Shown: piece after piece, positions 1-12,400 of the stretch
Numbering within the stretch: position 1 is the first letter of the stretch
How the letters are laid out: every line of letters begins with the position of its first letter
Source of the DNA: Tausonia pullulans
Lineage: Eukaryota; Basidiomycota; Tremellomycetes; Cystofilobasidiales; Mrakiaceae
DNA: 64,000 bases
NCBI GenBank assembly: GCA_951802195.1
Contig: OX637635.1
Coordinates: forward strand, 186,001 to 250,000
Reading direction: 5' to 3'
Translations under genes and position numbers: made by a program
The notes under the pieces: model-generated
Seen by the model: the letters and a program-made list of their open reading frames with translations, nothing else
Told to the model about the DNA's origin: nothing
The model's database searches: none

Positions 1-870
1 TTACTCTCGGGACCCATCGCTCGTCCGGCTGATTGAGAAGGAGAAGAACGACGCCGATGGGCTCTATGAGGATGAGGAGGAGACGCTGAGTTTGTCCGTT
101 GAGGCTCCTGCGACAGGCGAAGAGGAGGCGCGTTGGGAAGAGCGGCGGAGGAGTGTGGCGAGGCTGATGAGCATCGTGCGTGCATTTATTGTACTGTCCC
201 CTCTGTACCCCCTCATTGACATCACCCAACTCCCCAGCTCATCCGCCTCGCAACTCCCAAAGAACCCTCTCAGCTCTTTCCACTCGACTCCCCGTCCAAG
301 CGGCGCAGAGGTTACCCTTCCCCTCTGGTTGAGCTCACATCTCTCGTCGCCGAAACTTACCCGCACTTGCAAAACCTCCCGCCCGCCTCCCTCCTCGCGT
401 TCGTCTCCTCTCTGCCCGAGAGCACCCCCTCGGGACCACTCAACGCTCTTCTCCTCGCAACCATCACGAGTTTCCCGTCGAAGCAGTATCCGACGCTTCA
501 GGCGGTCTCGCAGGACGTCTTCGCCTCTGCACCACCACGCGCATCGTCGTCTCCTTCGAAACTCAAGCCCACTCCGCTCCGGCGCGCCCTCCTCGTTGTC
601 CTCCTCGCTCGAAGGCTCGGTGTCGGCGTCAACGACGGGAAGGGGGCGGGTGCCTCCTCGGAGAAAGGCAGCCCAGGTATGCAGCTCCGCCGATGGCTCC
701 GTAGGTTCCGAAATGGGCGGGAGGGGCCTGGATGGGCGACATTGGAGGCCACGGTGAGGGCGCTAGCGGAGGGGAGTGGGAGGGCGAAGGAGGTCATTTG
801 TGCGCCTGAGGGAGAGATGGAAGACGATGATGGTGAGAACAACGATGATGTGGGGGTAGTGTGGTGGTAA
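1..870 (+). CDS. 3' end of an unrecognised protein gene (partial)
   Basis: The reading frame enters from the left edge and runs to position 175. A 62-nt GT-AG intron (176-237) follows, and the frame continues in phase to a TAA at 868-870. The visible C-terminal part is about 270 residues. It starts with an acidic, charged stretch (LIEKEKNDADGLYEDEEE), then has a helical, Leu/Ala-rich segment (around LVELTSLVAETYPHLQNLPP and the LLVVLLARRLG run near 590-620), and ends in an acidic tail finishing VVWW. The leucine pattern suggests alpha-helical repeats of the HEAT/ARM sort, but I recognise no family motif and do not assign a function. Gene structure is supported by the consistent frame and splice sites; identity is unknown. 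Confidence 0.6.
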
Positions 871-1000
871 ATCAATTGCCTTTCTGTCTTTTATACGCTC
901 TCTTCTCTCTTTTTCTTTCAAACCAGCCAAACACCCAATCAAACTAGAAGCATCCCATCAATCGTTCCTTCACTCAAACACCCATCTCCATCCCCACTTC

Positions 1001-4000
1001 CTAAGGCTTCTCCGAAGCCTCCGCCTCGGCAGTGACGAGCGAACCCCTGAACTTTTGGTCCTCCGACTTGGCCGTCAGCGCGCTCTGGAACGACGCACTT
1101 GTCTCCGTCTTGGTCACCTCGCGGAGCGCCATCGTCGCGTACGCAGCGGTGCCGAGCTTGAGCTTGATCTGCGGTCGTTCGTAGCATGGTCAGCGAAGAA
1201 TGACAGAGAGTAGAGTGAGAGTGCGCAAGGACGCACTTGAAGCGCAAGGAACTTGGCGTCCGGCCCCGCGTCCGCAGCCGTTGGGGGCGGGTCCATCTTG
1301 AGGAGCTTGTCCTCGTCGGCCTGAGCGAGCGAGACGTCTGGGTCGGTGTAAGGAATGCGGGACCACGAGAGGTCCGAAGGGAGGTTGAGGATCTTGCGGT
1401 ACGATCCAGCGAGGTGGTAATCCCTTGTGATTCAAAGAGCGAGCGTCAGTGGGAAAGGGAAGAAAAAGACAAATGGGGGGGGGGGGGGAGCTGGCGACTC
1501 ACTTCTGCCGCCTCCAGCAATCGCTCGCATCAAGTCCATCGGCCTTCAAGATCTCGACGAACATCTCGCGCAGTCGTCCACCGGGCAGGTCGACCTCGAA
1601 CCCAGGGAGGGGCATGACAACGTCGAAGATGGTGTACTCGTGGAGGTTGGCCTCAGTGAGGGTGATGGGCTTGACGGATCGCGTCGTCTTCCACTTGCGG
1701 CCACCGGACTTCTTCTCCTCGGGCTTGGGAGCGGCATCGACGGGGGTAGGGGCGGGGGAGGCAGTAGCAGAGATGTCGGCAGACGGGGCAGCGGAGGCGT
1801 CGGCGGACGGGGCGGCAGAGGCGTCGGCTTGAGAGTTGATAGAGGTCAGTCTTGACGCGCAGAAACAGGCCTCAGTCACTCATCGCTCACCAGAAGCAAC
1901 CACTGCCTCCGACATCTCCGCATCCTCAGCAACCGCCTCCTCGGCGGGCTTCTCCTTGGGCATGACGAGGTCTCCGACGACGGGCTTCTCGGCGCCAAAC
2001 TCGCGGATCCGCTCCGAAACCATGATGTTCCAGACGTAGGACTGGTATGCGTGGACGTAAATAAGGCGGAGGTTGCGGGGGATCTGATGGTGGGAGAGAT
2101 CGAGATGGTCAGATGTAGTTCTCAGCCTAGTGCACAGCGCCCTCGTTCATCAGTACCTACCGCGTTCAGAGCCCGATGGTGGTCCCTTTCGGCGGGGTTC
2201 GTCTTCCCCTCAGACTTCATCGCCTCGAGCAGCGCCCTCTCAGCAACACATCGCTTCGGCAGTCCCGCAAGCGCGACATCCCAATCGCCCATGACTTTCC
2301 ACGCAATCCTCGCCGCATCGGCATCGGCGTGTTCTCCCGGTCGAGGCCGGAGAAGCATGTCGACCGCTCCGGCCCAGTCCTGCTGAAGGAGGGTGAGGCC
2401 GACCGAGTGCGTCGGGATATGGGAGGTACCAAAGCGCTGCATGCCGTAGTAATTGATGAAGCCCTTGGCCTTGATCGATGACATAGCGAGGTCGAGCGTC
2501 TCCGGCTTGTCGACTTGAACGCCGCTGGAGAAAGAAGAGACTCAGCCGATGTCTGCCTTGGACCAGAGTTGAAACAACTCACCGGAGGGTAATGAGGAAC
2601 TCGTTGCCCTTGAGCATGCCGAGCTCCAGGTACTCCTTCTCGTACGAGAAGTCTCCCACGCGAAGACCCCGGTCTCCACGCTGGGTGAGCGCATCCGACA
2701 CGCTACGGTCGCCTCCAGGTCCGCAAGAGTTGATGGCCGTCCAGACGTCCGTAAGCGTCATGCGGCCTCGGCGGAGACAGACCCGCTGGGTGGTCACACC
2801 GCGCTTGTCCTTAGTGCCGCAGACGGAGAGGTCCTGCGACGAACACCGGAGGGCGCGTGAGATGGCCTGAAGGGCGTCCTGGGTGTCTCGGTTCGTCTTT
2901 TGAAGCGTGAAATGGATGTAAGGGGGGTGCTGCGGGCGGCGGGCTGGACACGAAGGCGATGGTCAATCTAGGGGAGCGAGTAGTCGGAGAGGGAGCGAGA
3001 GCCACGACGTACAGCTGCCTCGAACGTCACTGCTCTTGGAACCTCCCCGGCCGTTCTTGCCTCCACGGAAGCCGCGAGCCCACTTGATGATGATCTCGAC
3101 ACCATGGTCCTTGGAGCCCTCCGGGTTGCCTCCAGACTCCTCCTTGGTCGAGGTCTCAAAGTCGCCGTCGAAGAGCGTGCGAATTGTCTGGTGGATGGCC
3201 GTCCTCTCGGCCTTGCCGACGATAGGCTGCGTGACAACCTTCCTGGTGTCTTCAGGCCGGTTGGACGATCCACCACCACCGAAGCCACCACGGCCTCCTC
3301 CCCGACCTCCTCCTCCTCCGCCACGACCGCGGTCTCCTCCCCGTCCGCGTCCTCCTCCACCCCTGCCTCCGCCGCGTCCTCCACCGCGTCCACCACCGCG
3401 TCCCCCGCGGTCACCTCCTCCTCCCCTGCCCCTCCCCCCACCACCTCGTCCACCCCTTCCTCCTCCTCGACCTTCGCCCATCCCACCTCTCAACCTTAGC
3501 ACCCTCTCCTCCTCCTCCTTCTCCCTCTTCTCTCGATCCACATCCTCCAATCCCGCCTCTCCATCCGCCAAGAGGCCCATCTCCTCTTCCTCCTCCCTCG
3601 CCCGCTTCTCCTCTGCCGTTGGCCTCCTACCCCACCCAGCGTCGACCTTGACGGGTGGCTCGCGGCCCTCGATAAGCAAGGCGCGAAGGGCCGTGGTGGT
3701 TGCGAGGCCAAGGAGGGGAATGAGAATCCGAGAGTGCGTCGAGGGCCAGAGAGGGTGGTCCTCGAAGGCGGCGTCATCCGCGGTGGCAGTGCCAGTGGAG
3801 GATGGCCCAGCGGCAGCCACCGTCTCATCGTCCTTGGGGGTATCGAGCGACTCCAGGAGATCGGGGATCACTCCTGGTGCGGGAGGAGGAGGCGCCTCGG
3901 GGAGAGCAGGCTCAACGGGCTTGCCGATGTCCTTGAGATGGACGGTTTCGCCCGTTTGGGAGAGCTCGTAGACCATGAAATCGGTGAACCTGAGGGGTAG

Positions 4001-4654
4001 ACGATCATCGGTCAGAGATGATGAACCAAGGCAGCCGACGCGCGCGTGCTTCAAGCTGCGCGAGATTTGAAGTCGCCTGCCACAGATCGACAGGGTGCCA
4101 AGGCGGCGACGAGCAGAGGTCTGGCATAGCTCTTCTAATGGACATCTCATGCTCAGGGTCCTCGCATCCCCTCGTCTGTCTCTTCGACAGACAGGCAGAT
4201 TCTCAAGGAGGTCGTCGAGTCCTCCTCCCAACCCTGTCTGCTGCAACACTTCTCTACGCAGCCTGCCGGTCCCGCCAACTTACCTCTGCTTGATGATGCC
4301 CTGGAACGGTGCGATTTCCCTTCCAACATACTCCAGGATCCCGACGTCCGTCTCAACAGGTGGCCGGAGAGCCTCGGCGCTACCGTCCTCCGGGCGCGTC
4401 CCGCGGAAGAGGAACGTCGACGGCGGAAGGAGCGACTTGTGCGGGGCGTCAAGGATAGGGGTCTCGGGGGCAGGAGCAGAAGCGTTCTGCTGCTCCTCCT
4501 CCTCGTTGGTGGCCGTGGTCGAGTCGAGCTTGGGCTTCTTGTTGGAGACCTCGGAGTCGACGGCAGCAGCGTGCGCCTTTGCCGGCGACGACTCAGGCAG
4601 GGGCCGCTTGGCTCCCGCGGAGACGACGGTTTCGGAAGGGAGGGACTCAGACAT
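1001..4654 (-). CDS. PUS7: tRNA/snRNA/mRNA pseudouridine synthase Pus7 (TruD family)
   Basis: Pus7 isomerises uridine to pseudouridine in tRNA, U2 snRNA and mRNA. Exon 1 (4284-4654) carries a Lys-rich stretch (KKPKLD), possibly a nuclear signal, then [15 protein letters not shown]. It joins in phase to [20 protein letters not shown], the conserved N-terminal Pus7 block. The catalytic TruD motif [12 protein letters not shown] lies near 2775-2822, preceded by [13 protein letters not shown]. The family block [14 protein letters not shown] is near 2420-2465. The C-terminal TruD part continues to a TAG at 1001-1003. The gene has about nine exons with short introns, except a first intron of 293 nt (3991-4283). 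An unusual Arg/Gly-rich insert separates the N-terminal block from the catalytic core. It is divergent from the DUF3292 gene, with 546 bp between starts. Family assignment is secure; the exact positions of the last introns are less so. Confidence 0.93.
3268..3492 (-). repeat. RGG/RG-rich low-complexity insert within PUS7
   Basis: About 70 residues are built almost wholly of Gly and Arg in RGG, RGGG and GRG units, with a few Asp. The DNA is a degenerate GGN/CGN repeat, so the opposite strand is an open Pro/Arg reading frame that is only a shadow. RGG boxes are known RNA-binding and condensate-forming segments and are methylated by arginine methyltransferases. The role here is inference. Confidence 0.85.
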
Positions 4655-5200
4655 GGCTGGATGATGGTTGGAAAAGGAAGAGGGGAGAGGAGACGAGAGA
4701 AGGTGGTCGAGAGGTCAAGCTGGAGGGCTCTGAAAGTTACGCCCTGACCCATGTGGCAGGTGCGCGGTGCTCCTGCATTTTGTCTCTCACACAATGCTGA
4801 GACGAAGTAGAGGACAGCAGCTTGGGTAGGGAAGAAGAACGAATGTCGTCGGTTTAGGGCTCTGAACTCCGATGAGTTACCAAAATGGCGCTCGCAAGAC
4901 GTGGATTGCTTGCATGATCTCCTCGCTCTTCTCTCCCCCTCTCTCGCCTCTCTCGCCGTTCTTCACATCTCACGTCGAATTTTGAGGGACTCCTGCATCC
5001 AGTATCTTCGTCCCCGAGAGACGCATCGACGGGCCTCGGCTCCTCGCCGCACACCCTGCTGCTGAATTGCTGCGTTTCAGGATGCCGCACAGACTACTAC
5101 GTCATTCCGCGTCCCCGTCAACTGCCAAGAAAGGCGCCAGGTCGCGAGAAACCATCTTCCGCTTCCCCCTCAACGTCCATCTCTCCCTCCCCCCTCAGCC
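4655..5200. promoter_or_regulatory. Bidirectional intergenic region PUS7 / DUF3292 gene
   Basis: These 546 bp separate two divergent starts, so both promoters should lie here. A CT-rich tract (about 5155-5200) directly precedes the plus-strand ATG at 5201 and ends in a CAGCC context. CT-rich leaders of this kind recur before other starts in the window. I see no clear TATA box and no gene. Confidence 0.5.
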
Positions 5201-8200
5201 ATGGCCGACTCCAGACTCTCAGTGCCGCTCGGTCAGCCTATCGACGAGGTCCTCGGCGATGGTCCCGCTCACGAGAGGGCTGCATCATCACCCTTCCCTC
5301 CTGCGTCGCCGGATGCTACTGCCGTGCATCCTCCTTCCTCGACCACGGCCATCCACGACCGGCCCCTCCCTGCGACGCCCACCAAGACTCAGGCAATCAG
5401 TGGATCATCCGCCCCTGTCTCCTCCACCTTGGCCGCCCCCTCCACCGCTCCTGCGCCTGCCACGCCCGGCAAGGAGCAGCAGGTCGTCGCCGCAGCGGCT
5501 CCTCCCCAGCCGGCGGTGACGTCGGGGTCCGCTCCTTCCCCTGTTCCGTCGTCGGCCAACACCTCCCCCGACCTCTCAACCAGTACGAGATTCACGCCCC
5601 TTGTCCACGCCTCTGGGACTGGCCCGGCCTTCATCGTCGAGCCTATCCCCGTCCAAGAGCGGTCGGATGCGCCGAGGCTCCCCGGCGCGTCGTCGACGAC
5701 CTCGGTCGTCCTCAATCGTCCCAACGCGCCCTCGCCTGCCGCAGCGGGCACGAGGGGCAGAGAGCCCTCGGCATTCGTAACAGAGTCACACCCTCCTTCC
5801 CCCCCAGCTGAGGTCGAGATCCCGCCGACGGTGCCCGAGGGTCAGCAGCATCAAACCGCCGCCACTGCCACCCGCGATTCGCGCAACGGCGCCATCATCG
5901 ACACCGACCCTGCCCCCCCGTATAAGCAGGATATCCCTCGGGTCAACCCATCGGTCGTCGAGCCCGTCAGCCGTACCGAACGCTCGCACGAAGTCGAGAA
6001 GATCAAGGCCGATCACCGTGAGCTTACGGGCCAAGAGCCCAAGGGGACCGTCGTCCCCGGTCTCGAGGATGACAAGCTCTTCGCGCTCCTTCGTCGTTTT
6101 GACAAGGTGCGACTGCTTTCCTTTCCGGTGGGAACTATTTTGGTCTGACAAAAGCCTCCCAGAACATCACCCACACCCTTACCCCGCCGCACGGCCTGCC
6201 CACAGGCGAGCCCGATCTCCGTCGTTCGCCGCTGCCGACGGTGCCATTCAACTCGCAGGCCGTTCGGACGAACCTCGAGCGATGCTACGCGACAGGCGGC
6301 ATCGCCGGGATCCGATTCTTCCGTGAGATGCAGCGACTGATGAGCTGGGAGGAGTGCGAGCGCAAAGTGCGTTTTTTCATCTTGGAATCTCGACCATCTC
6401 GCGACAACCATTGACCCACGCATTTCCACTCATCTCTTCCAGAGGACCACGTACTTCTGCGTCGCCTACTTCACAGCCTGGATCTTCCACCTGACGACCC
6501 CTCTCTTCCTCGGACTCCTCCTCGTGCTCGTGCTCGTCCCCCGTTCGCGTGCCATCCTTTTCCCTGTCATTCCCCCTCCTCCCGGTCAGGCCCCCTCCGC
6601 AACGGACCCAACGAACCAAAAGGGCGACGAGTCGCTCGTCGACGTTAAGCACCCTCAAAAGCACCGGTCCAAGGCCGAGCAGATCGAAGAGCAGTCTTGG
6701 GAGTTCACGAAGAGCGTCGAGAAGTTCGGCGTCCGTGTGTTGCTCGGCGGGAGGCACAAACCATCGTCGACTCAGTTGAAGCTTGCAAACGGAGGGGATG
6801 ACACGGAGGAGGAGGAGGAGGGTGTTGTGGATACGCAAGCTAAGAGGGTCAAAGAAGCCAAGGCAAAGACGCTCCAGAAGACCGGGTCGATTGAGGAGGC
6901 CAATAAGGAAGAGGCGAAGAAGGCCAAGGAGCACAGGGACGCTATGGTCGGGCTCTACGCCAAGGCGCTTCAGGATGGCCTCTCGGACTTTGCGGACTTC
7001 GTCGAGCGCACGACCAAGTGAGTGACAGCTGTTTTCTGTCGTCTTCGCACTCGTGCCTGACTGAAGTTCTCTTCACCCACAGCTGTATGACGCCCCCGCA
7101 GAACTACCCGAGACACCACGGCCGAGAGAAGATCGCTTATTGTGTCCTCCTCCCAATCCTGATCATTACCGCCATCACCCCTACCCGCTACTTCGCCCAC
7201 GGCATCACCTTCCTCATGGGTTTTGCGTTCTTCGGCCAGCCGCTCATCATCCGCGCTGCCCAGACGTTTGTCCGCTGGGTTCCGGACTGGCAGGACAAGC
7301 TCGACCTCCGCAAGTGAGTCAAGCAGGCAGGCAGGTCCCATGCGGGAAAATAAGTTAACGTCCATCCCTTTCTCCCGCAGCTCGCTCTACTCCGGCGTCC
7401 CGACCGACGCCCAGCTCACCCTCTATCTCCTCCGCCAGCGAGAGCTCGCCTCCCAACCTCTCCCGCGCCCTCCGGCCGCCCCCACTGCCGCCGAGGCCGA
7501 AGCCCATCTCAACGACACCTCGCCCATGGCTGAAGCCCACGACGAGAGCACCATCGAGTCCGTCGGCGACGGCGACGGCACGCATCTCGTCGGCGATGGT
7601 CAGCATGCGGATGCTGGAGCGTCGTCGAACAAGGTCAAGTCAAAAGTGGTGGCGCTCGGTCAGAAGATCGCCTCCAAGGGCGCGACGTTCCACAACAAGG
7701 GCAAGATTGAGGTTCTCCCTGCTCAGCTCAACGGCGGCAAGGCGCCCAAACGCTCAATGAAGGCAAGGCTTTCCAACTTCATCCTTAACCGGGCGACGCT
7801 CGACGACAAGGGCTCCATCTGGGCGTACCCCGCCTCGCTCAACGGCAATGTCGGCCACATCATCATCGATAACGATGAGGGCGACCCGATCACCGAGTCG
7901 CAGATCGCCTTCCTCCCCAAGGGCGCGAGCGAGCCGTCACGCGAGTTTTCCGTGAGCAGCCTATCTCCTAATATATTCATCATTGTTTACCCTTCAGGAT
8001 TGACTCTAACTTCCCTCTCCTCTTGGACAGATCTCCGACATTGTCGAGATGAAGAAGGGCGGCGTTGGTCTCCCCCGGTCCGTCCTCGGCTGGGCCGCCG
8101 GTCTCGAGCTTGGCGGGACGGGTCTCGAGCTCCGCATCAAGCGCGGCGGCGTTCTCACTGAGGGTAAGGAGGTTGCTCCAAACGTCTGGGTCACCAACGT

Positions 8201-8454
8201 CAGGTTTGAGGAGGACAGCGAGGACGACGAGGTGGACGCTGGCACGAGGGGTAACAAGAAGAAGACGGGCGAGGTCGTCCAGTTTGAAAGAATCGGAAGG
8301 AGGGACCAGCTCTTTGTTCGGTAGGTCGACGGCTCGCTCGCTTTGTCTGCTTACTTGTTTGTGCTTGATTGTTTGTACATTGCTGACACGGCCATTTCCC
8401 TCGCATCACCCCAGCCTGCTGAGCATCTCCCCGAACCTCTGGGAGACGTTGTGA
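5201..8454 (+). CDS. DUF3292-family membrane protein
   Basis: Fungal protein of the uncharacterised DUF3292 family. A long Pro/Ser/Ala-rich, probably disordered N-terminal region (about 270 residues) is followed by the family block containing LFALLRRFDK. After an intron comes the NITHTLTPPHGLP segment, and after another the membrane pair beginning RTTYFCVAYFTAWIFHLTTP. A second hydrophobic segment lies at 7130-7260 (KIAYCVLLPILIITAITPTR). The C-terminal half carries a beta-rich region (SDIVEMKKGGVGLPRSVLGW), resembling a GRAM/PH-like surface, and ends SISPNLWETL with TGA at 8452-8454. There are at least six introns. The last splice (after LFVR) restores frame within an Arg codon. The start is the first ATG after the CT-rich leader. 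Membrane location follows from the hydrophobic segments; the molecular role is unknown in the family. Confidence 0.83.
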
Positions 8455-9422
8455 GTTTCGTCTCTCTCTCTTCTCGCCTCGGCACCATGGTCGCTCGCTC
8501 TCCTCCTCCTCTCTTCCTCTGGTCCACGGCGAGCCGTGCGTCCCGGCCTTGGAGGCTAGCTTACCCAATACCAATCAAGCTGACGGCGATCCTCCTTCCG
8601 CTTGCTTTGCAGCCACTGAAGGCGGGACCCCCGGCGGCCTGCTTGCTTGCTTGCTTGCTTAGATCAAGGACCTCTTAGCTTTTTCATTGATTGACATGAG
8701 TTACCGTGATTCTTACGCCCTTTGAAAGAGCCGCTCTGGCCTTACAGAACGTCAACAAGGCAGGAGCGATGGAAACGAGCTGAGAGTCGCCACGAGAGAG
8801 AGAGAAAGCTCTTCTCCTCCCCCCTTAATGAGCTTTCCAGCAAGTATTGAAGCAGGAGGGGACGAAAAAAGCATTTCGCGGAGGGGGGAAGAACATAGCG
8901 ATCTTGGACCCGTGCGAAGTAACTATTGGAGAGCCGCGCCACAAGGGGTCAACGCAAGAACGCAACGCGCCATTACTGAGTAGCTGGAAGCGGAAGAGCT
9001 GACCGAGCACGGTGTTGAGCCGAGCCGAGCGAGAACTTGCGATCTCGTGGACGAGGTGGACACGAACCAGAGGGACCGATGAGGGCAGAGCGAAGCGGAG
9101 TGGCGGTGGAGGAAGTTAAGGAGGAAGCGACGGGGCGAAAATCACTCCAGAGATATCATCTTTGTGATTCTGGAGGAGACGTTCGCCGCGAAATCGTCAT
9201 CGTTACATTATGTGCACAGAAGGAATATCGTTCGCCCGTCAAGGCATGCCGTGATCTTGGACGGCTTCGACATCACGAACAAAGGACAACAGCCATTATA
9301 ATCAAAATGTCGAAGGAAGAGAGGAAAGAGAATTGGACACGCGAAAAGAAGACAAGAAACGAGAAAAAAAAAGGCATGAAAAGAAGACGCCACAAGAGTA
9401 CACTATCATCCCATCGACTCCC
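8455..9422. other. Convergent intergenic region
   Basis: This 968-bp stretch lies between the 3' ends of the DUF3292 gene and the zinc-cluster regulator. It contains a short GCTT microsatellite (about 8638-8660), purine-rich blocks and no ORF with plausible splice structure or recognisable protein. It probably holds both 3' untranslated regions. Confidence 0.6.
8638..8660. repeat. Tetranucleotide (GCTT/TTGC) microsatellite
   Basis: About five perfect copies of a four-base unit lie immediately downstream of the DUF3292 gene. This is a simple repeat, likely length-variable, with no visible function. Confidence 0.85.
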
Positions 9423-12400
9423 TCAATCAGGCGAGCAATCCATGCCCATCGTCTGCTGTCCTCCACCGCCGTCGAGGGGGAAGAACCCAGCCTCTCCTCC
9501 ACCAGCTCCGTTGCCCTGACTCGTCGTGGGCGCAGGCATCGCGAAAAAGTCGCGCATCCACTCGTCGGCGACAGCAGTAACGTCGACATCATTCGCTAGC
9601 CCCACGACAGAGGCCTGGGCAGTCTGTGTCGTCGTCGGGTCTTCAGAAGGCGAGGCCGAGGCCGAGGTGATGATCGCTCCTCCCGATGTCGCCGAAGGCG
9701 GACTCTCCGAAGGCGACGAGAGTGGGAAAAGGCTCGCCGATGCTATCGGCGCTTCACTCAGACCAGAGTAACTTGCCGCATTTGGGTGCGGGAAGCCGCG
9801 AACCGGGCCAAACGGATAGAGGGGTCTGGAAAGGGGGTCCGGTTTGACCGATGGCTGGTTGGAATCGTCAATTTCCAACATTTTCTCGACAACTTCGAGG
9901 AAGAGGGCAAAGTCAGTCGGTGACATTCAGGCTGGATGGGCCGGAGAGTGAGTATAACACACTATACTTCTGGTAGTCCAACTTCTCGAAAACTGCTCTC
10001 TGACAGCAGTCCGAATCCTGAGCCGTCGGCGCTGGCTGGGTTGGCTTGTAAAGGTCGAGCATCATGACTGCGAGAGAGGAGCGAGATCAGTCGATGATTC
10101 TTCGACGAAAGACATCGATTCCAACACAACACACTCACTCTGCTTAGCACCGAGCGATGTCCGGGAGGCGACCTTGAGGAGCGTGTTACTTGAGTCGCCG
10201 ACAAGATCAGGGTCAGACTCGCCAGGGCAATGACGGAAAGAAAGCAAGAGACAGACCGGAAGGTGTCAATCTCGCCTTGAAGACTGTTCTGCGAGTACAC
10301 GTCGTTGGTGTCAAGCGCAAGCTGGAGGAACTTTTGCAGAGTTCGGGCGCCGATGAAGCTATGAAAGAAGCCGGATTGAGCACATCGGAAGGAAGGAGAC
10401 AAGTTTGCCTGAGAGCGGGACAAACAGAGAGAAGCAGAAGAACGGCCAGATTCGACCCATGTCGAATGTCGTCGAGTTTAGGATGTGAACGAGGCAGAGC
10501 ATGTCGCGCGAGGCTGTGAGTAGCCGGCCCTTTGAAGGATCCTGGGGGTTGGAGTCTGAACAGCGAAAGGAAAGTCAGCTTCTGGGACGATGCGAACCTG
10601 GAGAGAGTGGAGACGACTCACAGTCGCAATACGCGTCGTGCATGGAGAGGATGGATCTGGAAGCAAGACAGGATGGTTAGGGCGAGAACTGCGCCGATCA
10701 GGAGAAATCATAGGACGCACGTCTGGAGCACCGAGTGCGCGCAGAGCAACTCCTGATCGACAATCTGCCTACCGCGATCGTCCTGGCGAATGATCTTGAG
10801 GACGGAGGGAAGCATCGCCCTGTTTTCCAGACAAAAATAGCATCAGCCTCACAGGTCTCTCTTTGTTTCTGCTGGAGATATCAGGACTGACTGGAAGGCA
10901 GAGAGGAGGTGATCGAGCGCGGCAAACCCGGGGCGCGTTCGAGGATCCACATTCGGGTCCGCGTCCATCCCCGCACGGCGAATGAAGGCACTCGATCTAC
11001 GGGCAAGGAGGAGAGCTGATGAAGACGCAAAGAAAGACGTCAGTCTCGTTGCTTGGGAGAGGGTGATGCAACTGGCGTACATTTGATGTAAAATGCGAAG
11101 GTATTCTGGTGATAAGGCGGGTGGTGGCGGAAGACGTCGTGCGAGGTTGCACATTGCACGGCTTCATCGGGAGGCAGCTGAGAGGAACATAACGTGGAAG
11201 TTTCGAGAATCAGCCAACTGCATACAGCAGCAGGACGAGGAAGAAGGCAGTGTAGCAGCGTACTTGAGAAGGAGGCGAAGAAGCCACGCCGAGAGGGATC
11301 ACCATGTTGAAATCACGGTCGTCCAGACCCGAAGACCAGCCGGACGAGATGGACGCCTGGGTGTCCATGCTGAGGATCAACCAAGCGAGGTTCTGGCGCT
11401 CCATTTGCTCAATCACTGGTTGAATTTCAATCAGCCTGATGGATGATATGGGAGGGGAGAGAGACAAAGGGGTAAGAGCACTAACGATCCGCGGACGGAG
11501 GGAGGAGGGCGTCCTTGATGCCCCTCCTGGGCTGAGTGGCCTTTTTCAAGAAGAGGCCCAAAGGCACGGCAAGTCTGCAGGCGTGAAAGGGCAGAGGCAG
11601 TCAGCAAAGGACTGGGGAGAGACGGGGAGAAAGACCAGGCGCACCTTGCCGCTTGTCCGATCATGCTGAGAACACAAAGGAATCAGCATCGTTCCATACA
11701 AGCCACTTGTCAAATGAGAAAGGAAGATCACCCCCAGCCTTCGATCCACATGGCGCAAGTATGACAATACATCGCGATGATGACGGTCGCCTGTAGAATG
11801 GGCCACCAGTCCGGAACGTAGCTCTGTGAGTGAGAAAACGTCCGTGAGCTCAGTTCCTTGTAGCTTGCAGCCGTCTAGGGAGGTGCTGCGCGCGAACCTC
11901 GTTCTAAAAGGTCGGGCGAGGGTTCATCAGTCAGGGTGGCGCTTGCGAACGGTAGGTGGGAAAAGAAAAGGACAAGCCACACACATTGTTGATGTAGAGT
12001 TTGGCCCACGAGTAGTGGATATCGGCAAAATCGTTGTCGAGTCCTGGAATCAGCTCCATGTTGACAGGTCGGGGACCAATGCCGCTCCATCGAGGCCGGA
12101 CTCGCTCGGGACCAAGGAAGCTGAATCGAACAAACAGCGGCAGCAACAAGAAGTCAGATCCGTTGAGGAACTGAGCGACCGTCCGTGTTCCTAGCGCCTC
12201 ACCTCGAGGCCATCGGCCGATCAACGCGCTGATTGTGCGCCTGCTCCCACGTTTCAGTCATCTCGATGGCGAGGTGCCGGGCGGTGGCTGCGCAGATAGC
12301 GTGGAGAATCGCTGGGTGGGGAAAGTTGGAATGCGTTGGAGGGAGCGCGAGCCGGCTGAGGAAGCGGGCCTCATTGAACATGACCCTACCCCACGGAACG

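Noticed and set aside
3036-3971. 311-codon plus-strand Pro/Arg-rich ORF
   Set aside because: It is the exact complement of the PUS7 RGG region and neighbouring exon; no start context, splice logic or family motif.
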